Source: an uncultured Oscillibacter sp.
GTDB taxonomy: Bacteria > Bacillota > Clostridia > Oscillospirales > Oscillospiraceae
Length of the DNA: 14,202 nucleotides
Reading direction: 5' to 3'
Assembly: GCA_902490355.1 (NCBI GenBank)
Contig: CABUDN010000058.1
Coordinates: forward strand, 1 to 14,202
Under the pieces are notes generated by a model that searched no databases, had not been told where the DNA came from, and was given only the letters and a program-made list of their open reading frames with translations. The position numbers and the translations under genes were made by a program. Positions 1-6,602 of this stretch are shown one piece after another. How positions within the stretch are numbered: the first letter of the stretch is position 1; every line of letters starts with the position of its first letter.

Positions 1-62
1 GTTTTTTTGAATTTCTTCAAGTTTCTGTCGGCCGCGCCGCGTATCTCGCGGACAGCTTGGTT

Positions 63-91
63 AGAATACCAGACCTTCCTCCATTTGTCAA
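63..91 (-). promoter_or_regulatory. Leftward stable-RNA-type promoter running off the left edge
   Basis: On the minus strand there is a perfect TTGACA -35 (86-91), a 17-bp spacer and a TATTCT -10 (63-68), preceded by a T/A-rich stretch and GGGG. The same GGGGTTGACA context precedes the tRNA promoter at 11827-11855. The predicted start is near 56. The transcript would begin with a GC-rich hairpin (CTGT/ACAG closing, CCGCG/CGCGG inside, 25-55) and then TTGAA-GAAA-TTCAA (7-20) and an A-run. No open reading frame fits. I infer a leader of an rRNA or tRNA operon lying to the left. Confidence 0.6.
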
Positions 92-112
92 CCCCTTTTT
101 TCAAATTTCTCG

Positions 113-153
113 AAAAAACGACTGGCCATACCGGTTCCCCTGTATGGCCAGTC
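113..153 (-). terminator. Rho-independent terminator of putP
   Basis: Perfect 12-bp inverted repeat GACTGGCCATAC (120-131 and 142-153) with a 10-nt loop. Reading leftward it is followed by G and six Ts (118-113). It lies 27 bases past the putP stop codon and separates putP from the promoter at 63-91. Confidence 0.85.
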
Positions 154-180
154 ATTTCTATTCTTTATTGTATCTCTTGC

Positions 181-1695
181 TTATATCTCATCAAAGGTCT
201 GCACGATCTCCTGAGCCGGAGGCGCCGTGGCCAGACTGACCGTCACAATGGCAATGCTGGACACCACAAAGGCGGGCAGCAATTCATAGATTCCCCAGAC
301 GCCGCCCATAGGCGCAATGAGGAACTTCCAGATAAACACCATGACGCCGCCGGACACCATGCCCGCCAGAGCACCCCAGCGGTTGGAGCGGCGCCAGAAC
401 AGGCCGAAGAGCACCACCGGTCCAAAGGCTGCGCCGAAGCCCGCCCAGGCAAAGGACACCACCCGGAATACCGAGCTATCCGGATCCCGGGCCATATAGG
501 CCGCCACCAGGGAAATTCCCACCATGACGGACCGGGCCAGCAGCATGCTCTTCTTCCCGCTGATCTTCAGCTTGAAAAACTCAACCGCCAGATTCTGAGA
601 CACCGAGGAGGACGCCGCCAGCAGCTGAGAATCCGCTGTGGACATGGTGGCAGCCAGAATGCCCGCCAGAATCACGCCCGCCAGCAAAGCGGCCAGCACA
701 CCGTGTTCACTGATGAGGCTGGCAATCCGGACAATAATCGTCTCCGAATCCGCCAGTTCTTCCAGAGTGCCGGCATGGGTCATGCCATTGCCCACCACGC
801 CGATGAAGATGGCCACTGCCATGGAGATCACCACCCAAGTGGTGGCAACCCGGCGGCTGAGCGCCAGCTTCTCCTCCTCTTCAATGGCCATAAAGCGCAG
901 CAGGATATGAGGCATGCCGAAATATCCCAGGCCCCAGGCCAGCAGAGAGCAGATTGTCAGCAGGCTGTATGGATTGGATCCACCGGTGGCGGGATCGTGA
1001 ATATGGGACAGGGACAGATACCCCGCCAAGGACTCTGCGTTCTCCAGCACGGCGTCCATACCGCCGGCATTGGCAACGCCAAAGCCCAGCACCACCACCA
1101 GAGCCACCGTCATGATGATGGACTGCACCAGATCGGTAAAAGATGCGGCCAGGAATCCGCCCATAACCGTATAAACCACGATCACCGCCGCGGAGATCAG
1201 CATGGCCGTCACATAGTCCATTCCAAATAAGGTATGGAACAGCTTGCCGCAGGCGGAAAAGCCGGAGGCGGTATACGGTACGAAGAACACAATGATGACC
1301 ACGGCCGCAATGGCGGAGAGCAGATTGCGGTCATCTCCCCACCGCTTGGAGAAAAACTGCGGCACGGTAATGGCCCCCAGGCGGTGGGAATAGCGGCGGA
1401 TCCGCCGGGCCACAATCAGCCAGTTGAGATAGGTACCGATCACCAGACCCAAGGCAGTCCACCCCGCCTCAGCAAGGCCCGTGAGATAGGCCACGCCCGG
1501 CAGGCCCATCAGCAGCCAGCTGCTCATATCCGAGGCTTCCGCGCTCATAGCGGTGACAAAGGGCCCCAGCTTTCGTCCGCCCAGATAGAAATCGTCCACC
1601 GAGCGGTTTTTATTGGCGAACCAAACGCCTACGCCCAGCATGGCCAGCAGATACACGGCAATGGCCAGTAAGATGCAGATTTGTGCGATTGTCAT
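181..1695 (-). CDS. putP: Sodium/proline symporter (PutP family)
   Basis: A 504-residue member of the sodium:solute symporter (SSS) family with about 13 predicted membrane helices, importing proline with Na+ across the cytoplasmic membrane. The TM2 motif SAEASDMSSWLLMGLPG (residues 51-67) matches the PutP Na+-site motif, including the Asp and Ser that bind sodium in E. coli PutP (D55, S57). The TM9 motif ATMSTADSQLL is also typical of PutP and separates it from pantothenate or sugar members. I chose the ATG at 1695 because GAGGGAGAG lies 6-8 bases upstream; a TTG start nine codons earlier lacks such a site. A weak promoter with an extended -10 and a long palindrome lie upstream, and a terminator follows. 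Substrate identity (proline) is from family resemblance. Proline may feed Stickland-type fermentation or osmoprotection; no catabolic proline gene is in view. Confidence 0.9.
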   Translation of the reverse strand: MTIAQICILLAIAVYLLAMLGVGVWFANKNRSVDDFYLGGRKLGPFVTAMSAEASDMSSWLLMGLPGVAYLTGLAEAGWTALGLVIGTYLNWLIVARRIRRYSHRLGAITVPQFFSKRWGDDRNLLSAIAAVVIIVFFVPYTASGFSACGKLFHTLFGMDYVTAMLISAAVIVVYTVMGGFLAASFTDLVQSIIMTVALVVVLGFGVANAGGMDAVLENAESLAGYLSLSHIHDPATGGSNPYSLLTICSLLAWGLGYFGMPHILLRFMAIEEEEKLALSRRVATTWVVISMAVAIFIGVVGNGMTHAGTLEELADSETIIVRIASLISEHGVLAALLAGVILAGILAATMSTADSQLLAASSSVSQNLAVEFFKLKISGKKSMLLARSVMVGISLVAAYMARDPDSSVFRVVSFAWAGFGAAFGPVVLFGLFWRRSNRWGALAGMVSGGVMVFIWKFLIAPMGGVWGIYELLPAFVVSSIAIVTVSLATAPPAQEIVQTFDEI

Positions 1696-1730
1696 TCCAT
1701 TCTCTCCCTCATATAGATTCAACGGTTGCC

Positions 1731-1759
1731 ATCATACCACAAAAGAAAGTAGAACGAAA
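1731..1759 (-). promoter_or_regulatory. Putative putP promoter (extended -10)
   Basis: TGGTATGAT on the minus strand gives an extended -10 (TATGAT at 1731-1736). The -35 region near 1754-1759 (TTTCGT) is poor. A weak -35 beside an upstream palindrome would fit an activated promoter, but that is inference. Confidence 0.45.
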
Positions 1760-1767
1760 TGCAGAAC

Positions 1768-1793
1768 GCCGTATAGAATGAATTCTATACGGC
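1768..1793. promoter_or_regulatory. Perfect 12-bp-arm palindrome upstream of putP, possible operator
   Basis: Arms GCCGTATAGAAT (1768-1779) and ATTCTATACGGC (1782-1793) are exact inverted copies around a 2-bp centre. It sits just upstream of the predicted putP -35 and downstream of the tetR stop. A further half-site TCTATAC occurs at 1830-1836. The short centre and the lack of a leftward T-tract make it a poor terminator for tetR, so a DNA-binding site, possibly for the adjacent TetR protein, is preferred. The T-rich sequence to its right (1797-1820) would only serve rightward transcription, and no rightward gene ends here. Confidence 0.5.
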
Positions 1794-1875
1794 ATTTCCT
1801 GTTTTTCTCATTTTTTCTTGATTTTTCAGTCTATACAAACAAGACGTTTTTCTATTATCATTTTAAATCGGAAGT

Positions 1876-2484
1876 TCAATTATTTTTTATTTCCGCACTC
1901 TGCGGCCGGAAGCTCTCCAAAAACATCGGCGTCATCTCATCGGTGTAGGCCACCAGGGAATACTCCCCGCCGCATAAACACCAGTCGTAAAGCAGCGCCC
2001 GCTCCCACAGGGCATAGGCTTTGACGAGTTCATTGACCGTGCGGTCCGTGCGCAGCTGACCGGCCGTCTGGCCCTGGGTGATAATCTGACGCAGCAGCCG
2101 GAAATACAGGCGGTTGCGGTCCAGCAGGTGCTTTTCTCCCCGGGCCAGCAGCTGTGTGGACAGCAGCCGTGCCAACAGGTCCATGGAGATCCCGCCGTCG
2201 ATCATGGCAAACAGCTCATGATTGAGGTACACCAACTTCTCCATGGCGCCCAGATCCGGGTCCATGGTGTCCATCAGCGCTTCATACTTCTCATCAAATA
2301 CATACGCCAGAGTCCCCACCAGGGCGTCCTTGCCGTCGAAATAATGGTAAAATGAGCCCTTGGAGGTCTCCGACTCAAAGACGATGTCCTCCACCGTCGT
2401 ATCTGCATACCCCTGTTCATAAAACAGCTTCCAGGCTGCAGAGATAATCCGCCCCCGGGTATTCTTCGCGTTCTTTCTCGGCAC
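1876..2484 (-). CDS. TetR/AcrR-family transcriptional regulator
   Basis: A 202-residue protein with the usual TetR layout. An N-terminal helix-turn-helix DNA-binding domain covers roughly residues 8-55, with the family pattern TRGRIISAAWKLFYEQGY, then TTVEDIV and SKGSFYHYFDGKDAL. An all-helical, family-unassigned ligand domain follows to the C-terminus, with two Cys near residues 168-170. The start is GTG at 2484, preceded by AAGGGGG at good spacing. It has its own promoter at 2512-2540 and is divergent from dapF. It lies directly upstream of putP in the same direction, with a palindrome in the gap, so local control of putP or of itself is a reasonable inference. The ligand is unknown. Confidence 0.88.
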   Translation of the reverse strand: MPRKNAKNTRGRIISAAWKLFYEQGYADTTVEDIVFESETSKGSFYHYFDGKDALVGTLAYVFDEKYEALMDTMDPDLGAMEKLVYLNHELFAMIDGGISMDLLARLLSTQLLARGEKHLLDRNRLYFRLLRQIITQGQTAGQLRTDRTVNELVKAYALWERALLYDWCLCGGEYSLVAYTDEMTPMFLESFRPQSAEIKNN

Positions 2485-2511
2485 GTGTCCGCCCCCTTGT
2501 CTGTTTTTTTC

Positions 2512-2540
2512 AGCATATCACATTCCCGGCCAAATCGCAA
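2512..2540 (-). promoter_or_regulatory. Putative tetR promoter
   Basis: Minus strand TTGCGA (2535-2540), 17-bp spacer, and TATGCT (2512-2517) with an upstream TG at the extended -10 position. The start would fall about 20 bases before the GTG codon. Confidence 0.5.
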
Positions 2541-2618
2541 TTCACCCATCCCGCCGCAGGTTCAGCAGGTTTTGCATGTTTTTTGGCACATTCTCCAGTG
2601 GTCCCCGCCGTCCGGTGC

Positions 2619-2627
2619 TGTTATAAT
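2619..2627 (+). promoter_or_regulatory. Putative dapF promoter (extended -10)
   Basis: TGTTATAAT is a perfect TG-N-TATAAT extended -10, 35 bases before the dapF start. The -35 region 17 bp upstream (TGGTCC) does not match consensus. Confidence 0.55.
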
Positions 2628-2661
2628 AGAACATCATATGCACGGAAAAGGAGGCACGGTT

Positions 2662-3513
2662 TTGAAATTCTGGAAAATGAACGGCGCAGGAAACGACTTT
2701 CTGGTGCTGAACAATCTGGAAGCCCACCTGCCCGCCCAGGTATTTCCGGCCATGGCCCGGGTGCTGTGCGAGCGGCACTTGTCGATCGGCGCAGACGGGC
2801 TGATGGTGGTGGATACCCCCACCCAGGGTGGAGACTATAAGATGCTGTTTTTCAACTCGGACGGCAGTGTCGGCGAAATGTGCGGCAATGGTGCCCGGTG
2901 CATCTGCCGTTACGGCTATGAAAACGGTCTGGCCGGCGAGACCCAGACGGTGGAAACCACAGCCGGCATCGTCACCGGTCAGCGGATCGATCAGAGACTC
3001 TACCGCATCCGGCTCAACGATCCCACCACGGTGAAGCTGGACTCCCCGGTGGAAATTGACGGTGTGCGTTATTCCTGCTCCTATGTGGAGCTGGGCGATC
3101 CCGGCATCCCCCACGCGGTGGTGCCCTACCGGGGCTTGCAGAAAGCGGACGAAAACGAGCTGCGGGAGCTGGGCCGGAAGATCCGCTGGTACGCCGATTT
3201 CCCCAAGGGCGCCAATGTGAATTTCTATGAGATTATCGGGGAAGACCTGGTCTGCGAGCGGACCTTTGAGCGGGGCGTGGAGGACTTTACCTACGCCTGC
3301 GGCACCGGCACCGGATCGGTGGTCACCGTGCTGACGCTGCAGGGCCGGGTCAGCGGAAAGGATGTCCGGGTGACCATGCTCGGCGGCGAGCTGCGCATTG
3401 ATGCCGAGCGGGTCCACTCCCACATCGCCAGCTTGTACCTCACCGGCCCCACCAATATTGTCTGCAAAGGCGAGATCACCGACGAGGATCTGCCCCCCAT
3501 TCCCGGAATGTAA
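2662..3513 (+). CDS. dapF: Diaminopimelate epimerase
   Basis: A 283-residue cytoplasmic enzyme that converts LL-diaminopimelate to meso-diaminopimelate for lysine and peptidoglycan synthesis, using two cysteines and no cofactor. The N-terminus KFWKMNGAGNDFLV is the classic DapF opening. The first catalytic Cys is C74 in FNSDGSVGEMCGNGARC, and the second is C213 in ERGVEDFTYACGTGTGS. GIPHAVV and GANVNF are further family motifs. I chose the TTG start at 2662, in frame with AAAGGAGG seven bases upstream, because it gives the family's normal start and length. The open frame upstream of it has no homology-like features. The symporter gene follows after 50 bases with no strong terminator, so the two may be co-transcribed. 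Confidence 0.95.
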   Translation: MKFWKMNGAGNDFLVLNNLEAHLPAQVFPAMARVLCERHLSIGADGLMVVDTPTQGGDYKMLFFNSDGSVGEMCGNGARCICRYGYENGLAGETQTVETTAGIVTGQRIDQRLYRIRLNDPTTVKLDSPVEIDGVRYSCSYVELGDPGIPHAVVPYRGLQKADENELRELGRKIRWYADFPKGANVNFYEIIGEDLVCERTFERGVEDFTYACGTGTGSVVTVLTLQGRVSGKDVRVTMLGGELRIDAERVHSHIASLYLTGPTNIVCKGEITDEDLPPIPGM

Positions 3514-3563
3514 GGCCTCCGGGCCATACAGATACCCCAAACCATTTTAGGAGGAGAGAGAAT

Positions 3564-4856
3564 ATGAGCGAGAAACTGACCAAAAAGTCTGTCGCCCACA
3601 ACTACGCGTTCCTGGCCATCATGTTGGGTTCCATGATCCTGGGCTCCATCGTGGGTGCCATCTTCCCCCAGGTGAAGGAGGGTGACGAGGTCGTTAAGGC
3701 CGGTGCCACCGTCCTCAAGCCCCTGGGCACCCTGTTCATCAACATGATGTTCTGCATTGTGGTTCCCATGGTGTTTTCTTCCATTGCCGGATCCATTGCC
3801 ACCATGCGCAGCCGCCGGCGGGCCGGCAAGATCATGGGCACCACCATTTTGACCTTCGTCATCACCGGTGCCATTGCCGCTACCATCATGATCGTGCTGA
3901 TGAAGCTGATTCCCCCGGTGCTGGAACCCTGGAGCAATCTGGCCGAGGGCGTGGTGGACGATCCCATTTCCATTCCGGATCTGATCGTCAACTTCTTCAC
4001 CGTCAGCGACTTTTCTTCCCTGCTCAGCCGCAGCGCCATGCTGCCCCTGATCGTCTTTTCCATTCTGGTGGGCTTCGGCGTCAATCTGGGCCCCGGTCCG
4101 GACAGCCCCATTGCCACCCTGCTCACCAGCCTTGCTGAGGCCATGATGAAGGTCGTGCAGCTGGTCACCTATTATGCCCCCATCGCCTTCTTCGGCTTCT
4201 TCGCCGACCTGGTGGCCACTTACGGCTCTCAAATCACCGCGGACTACGCCCGGGCCCTGGCCGTCTATTACCCGCTGTGCTTTGTCTACATCTTCACCGC
4301 CTTCCCCCTGTTTGCCTGGTTCGGCGGCGGCAAGGGTGCTGTGGGTGAGATGTTCCGCCGCATCGCCCGTCCCGCCATCACCTCTCTGGGCACCTGCTCC
4401 TCTGTTGCCACCATTCCCACCAACATGGAAGTGGCGGAGGATACCGGCATCTCCAAGGACGTCAGCGAGATCGTGCTGCCTCTGGGCGCCACCATGCACA
4501 TGGACGGCTCGTGCTTTTCCTGCGTGCTGAAGATCGCCTTCCTCTTCGGCGTGTTCGGTAAGCCCTTCAACTCCATCGGCGATTTCATCCTGATCATTCT
4601 GGTCGCTGTGCTCTCCTCTGTGGGCATGAGCGGTGTCCCCGGCGGCGGCTACATCGGCGAGTTCATCATGTGCTCCGTGTTCTTCCCGGATCAGCTGGCT
4701 GTGGCCTACCCCATTGCCATCACCATCGGCAACCTGGTGGATCCCCCCGCTACCATGATCAACTCCGCCGGCGACTATGTGGTCTCCTTCATCGTCTCCC
4801 GCTTTGTCGACGGCAAGGACTGGCTGCAGAAGGCCAGAGCCGCCCGGAACGCCTGA
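3564..4856 (+). CDS. Dicarboxylate/amino acid:cation symporter (DAACS family), probably for a neutral amino acid
   Basis: A 430-residue membrane protein of the GltP/DctA/EAAT fold. Hairpin HP1 is represented by TSLGTCSSVATIP (273-285), the TM7 signature by GATMHMDG (308-315), HP2 by GMSGVPGGG (354-362), and TM8 by DPPATMINSAGD (393-404). By alignment to archaeal GltPh, the Asp that holds the substrate amino group (D394) is kept as D393, and N401 and D405 are kept as N400 and D404. The Arg that holds an acidic side chain (R397) is A396, and N310 of the NMDG sodium site is H312. An acidic substrate is therefore doubtful and a neutral amino acid is more likely. The start has AGGAGG nearby. It is convergent with serine dehydratase genes, so serine is a candidate substrate; that is inference. 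Confidence 0.88.
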   Translation: MSEKLTKKSVAHNYAFLAIMLGSMILGSIVGAIFPQVKEGDEVVKAGATVLKPLGTLFINMMFCIVVPMVFSSIAGSIATMRSRRRAGKIMGTTILTFVITGAIAATIMIVLMKLIPPVLEPWSNLAEGVVDDPISIPDLIVNFFTVSDFSSLLSRSAMLPLIVFSILVGFGVNLGPGPDSPIATLLTSLAEAMMKVVQLVTYYAPIAFFGFFADLVATYGSQITADYARALAVYYPLCFVYIFTAFPLFAWFGGGKGAVGEMFRRIARPAITSLGTCSSVATIPTNMEVAEDTGISKDVSEIVLPLGATMHMDGSCFSCVLKIAFLFGVFGKPFNSIGDFILIILVAVLSSVGMSGVPGGGYIGEFIMCSVFFPDQLAVAYPIAITIGNLVDPPATMINSAGDYVVSFIVSRFVDGKDWLQKARAARNA

Positions 4857-4870
4857 CCGGTCTATCCTAC

Positions 4871-4912
4871 ATAAAAAAGTTCCCGTGCCAAAAGGCACGG
4901 GAACTTTTTTAT
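4871..4912. terminator. Bidirectional terminator between the symporter and sdaAA
   Basis: Perfect palindrome with 19-bp arms (4871-4889 and 4894-4912) around an AAAA loop. GC core GTTCCCGTGCC flanked by A6 on one side and T6 on the other, so it can end transcription from both directions. The sdaAA stop codon (4909-4911) lies inside its T-run. Confidence 0.92.
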
Positions 4913-5799
4913 GTCTCCTGCGGCTCCGTCCGGCTTTGCAGCTGTTCCTTGACACTTTGGCCAAACGGCGTGACGGCCAGGCCGCCCAGGGCCGTCTCCC
5001 GGAACTCCACCGGCAGACGGCGTCCCACGTCTCCCATACAGTCGATGACCTGATCCACCGGCACCCGGCTGGTGATCCCCGCCAGGGCCATATCCGCACA
5101 GCTGACGGCATTGACTGCCCCCACCACATTGCGCTTGACGCAGGGGACCTCCACCAGACCTGCCACCGGGTCACAGATCAGCCCCATCAGATTTTTCAGC
5201 GCCATGGCCACGGCATGACCGACCTGTGCGCCGGAACCGCCCCGCAGAGCCGTCAGCGCACCGGCCGCCATGGCGCTGGCGGTGCCGATCTCCGCCTGAC
5301 AGCCGCCGGCGGCGCCGGCTATGCAGGCCCGGTAGCCCACCACCGCGCCGATGCCCGCCGCCACATACAGTGCCTGGAGGATCTCCTCCTCTTCAGCCTG
5401 TCCGCTCTGATACAGCGGCACCAGCACCGCCGGCAGCACGCCGCAGGCGCCTGCCGTGGGAGCCGCCACAATCTTGCGCATGCAGGCGTTGGACTCTCCC
5501 ACGCACAGTGCCGTGGCGATGACCTCCTGCAGGTAGGCCCCACTCAGCGGCGTTCCCTCCCGGGCGTAGCGGCGCATCCGCTCTCCGTCGCCGCCTACCA
5601 GGCCGCTCAGGGACATCCGCTCCCCCTGGTAAGACGTCACCGACTCCAGCATCGCCTGCCAGGTGGCACGCATCTTTTCCCGGGACGCCTCCGCCGTCAC
5701 CTGCCGCTCCTCCCGGTCTGTATCCTGCACCACCTGCCAGAAGGGCTTATTCTCGGCTTCCATCCGCTCCAAAATCTCCTGCATGGAATCCAGCGCCAC
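4909..5799 (-). CDS. sdaAA: L-serine dehydratase, iron-sulfur-dependent, alpha subunit
   Basis: A 296-residue catalytic subunit that deaminates L-serine to pyruvate and ammonia with a [4Fe-4S] cluster. Probable cluster cysteines are C167 (GGCQAEIG), C209 (GLICDPVAG) and C220 (EVPCVKRN); TAGACGVLPA (115-124) is another family motif. The GTG start at 5799 has AGGAGG seven bases upstream, located in the last codons of sdaAB, and the genes are separated by only two bases. This is the Firmicutes two-subunit arrangement, beta first. The cluster is oxygen-sensitive, which fits an anaerobe. The stop codon falls in the shared terminator with the convergent symporter. Pyruvate feeds fermentation. Confidence 0.95.
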   Translation of the reverse strand: MALDSMQEILERMEAENKPFWQVVQDTDREERQVTAEASREKMRATWQAMLESVTSYQGERMSLSGLVGGDGERMRRYAREGTPLSGAYLQEVIATALCVGESNACMRKIVAAPTAGACGVLPAVLVPLYQSGQAEEEEILQALYVAAGIGAVVGYRACIAGAAGGCQAEIGTASAMAAGALTALRGGSGAQVGHAVAMALKNLMGLICDPVAGLVEVPCVKRNVVGAVNAVSCADMALAGITSRVPVDQVIDCMGDVGRRLPVEFRETALGGLAVTPFGQSVKEQLQSRTEPQET

Positions 5800-5801
5800 G
5801 C

Positions 5802-6467
5802 TTACTCCTCCTTTTCGTAATACGTCAGGCTCCGGATCCCCCGCAGCTCTCCAATCAAAACCCGCACCACCGGCGGTACTTTCTGATCTGTCTCAATGAC
5901 CATCAGAGCATCTCCGCCCCGCCGGTCCCGGCATACGCTCATATTGGCGATGTTGATTTTGGCGCTGGAAAGCGCCCGGGTCACATCCGCCACCTTCCCG
6001 GAAATATCCTGATGCTGCACCACCAAAGTGTTGAACATCCCGGTAAAGCTGACATCCACGCCGTTGAGCCGGTCCACCCGGATTCTCCCGCCGCCGGTGG
6101 ATGCCGCCTGCAGCGTCAGCGTCCGCCCCGCCGCATCCCGCACCTCCAGCACCGCCGTGTTGGGATGAGCCTCCCGCAAACTGGCGGTATAAAAGGAAAA
6201 ACGCAGCCCCTGCTCCTCCGCCAGAGAAAAGCTGTGGGGAATCTCCAGATCATCGGGCTTCATGCCCAGCAGCCCCGCCACCAGGGCCCGGTCCGTACCG
6301 TGGCCCTGCCCGGTTTCCGCAAAGGACCCAAACAGGCCGATCCGGGCCTCCACCGGCGCATTGCCCAGCAGCACCCGGGCCATCCGGCCGATGCGGACCG
6401 CGCCCGCCGTGTGGGAGCTGGACGGCCCCACCATCACAGGTCCCAGAATATCAAAAATGTCCAGCAT
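5802..6467 (-). CDS. sdaAB: L-serine dehydratase, iron-sulfur-dependent, beta subunit
   Basis: A 221-residue subunit partnering SdaAA. The N-terminal domain carries MVGPSSSHTAGA (12-23) and GHGTDRAL (55-62), both typical of the beta domain. A C-terminal ACT domain starts near residue 149 (NTLVVQHQDISGKVADVT) and continues to the end. ACT domains bind small ligands, often amino acids, so serine may act at this domain. The start ATG at 6467 follows a G-rich ribosome site. The gene is first in the leftward operon, whose promoter lies back to back with that of the divergent amidohydrolase. Confidence 0.95.
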   Translation of the reverse strand: MLDIFDILGPVMVGPSSSHTAGAVRIGRMARVLLGNAPVEARIGLFGSFAETGQGHGTDRALVAGLLGMKPDDLEIPHSFSLAEEQGLRFSFYTASLREAHPNTAVLEVRDAAGRTLTLQAASTGGGRIRVDRLNGVDVSFTGMFNTLVVQHQDISGKVADVTRALSSAKINIANMSVCRDRRGGDALMVIETDQKVPPVVRVLIGELRGIRSLTYYEKEE

Positions 6468-6504
6468 TGCGCCCCCCCCTGTCCGCTATGGTTTCCCGTC
6501 TTCG

Positions 6505-6533
6505 ACAATACCATACTCCCGCGCCTTTCTCAA
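6505..6533 (-). promoter_or_regulatory. sdaAB-sdaAA promoter
   Basis: Minus strand TTGAGA (6528-6533), exact 17-bp spacer, TATTGT (6505-6510). Predicted transcription start is about 30 bases before the sdaAB ATG. Its -35 is only 15 bp from the -35 of the rightward promoter at 6549. Confidence 0.7.
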
Positions 6534-6548
6534 GGCATTTTTCCCCGG

Positions 6549-6577
6549 TTGACCTTCCCGCCCCTTTCCCGTATACT
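6549..6577 (+). promoter_or_regulatory. Promoter of the 8-oxoguanine deaminase-like gene
   Basis: TTGACC (6549-6554), exact 17-bp spacer, TATACT (6572-6577). A perfect 9-bp inverted repeat, CCCCTTTCC (6561-6569) and GGAAAGGGG (6586-6594), flanks the -10; the right arm is also the ribosome site. Confidence 0.75.
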
Positions 6578-6602
6578 CAAAGACAGGAAAGGGGTGTTTT
6601 CT

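Noticed and set aside
7..1230. A 407-codon plus-strand frame opposite putP
   Set aside because: Antisense to putP, begins within the leftward promoter region, and has no ribosome site or motif.
2542..2661. Possible lysine riboswitch before dapF
   Set aside because: The leader after the predicted -10 is too short and has no lysine-element motifs.
2542..3540. A 332-codon minus-strand frame opposite dapF
   Set aside because: Covers the dapF gene in antisense; no motif or start signal supports it.
3291..5174. A 627-codon open frame on the minus strand across dapF, the symporter and sdaAA
   Set aside because: It is antisense to three well-supported genes, has low-complexity Gly/His/Asp-rich composition, and shows no family motifs or ribosome site. 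It is a GC-driven shadow frame.
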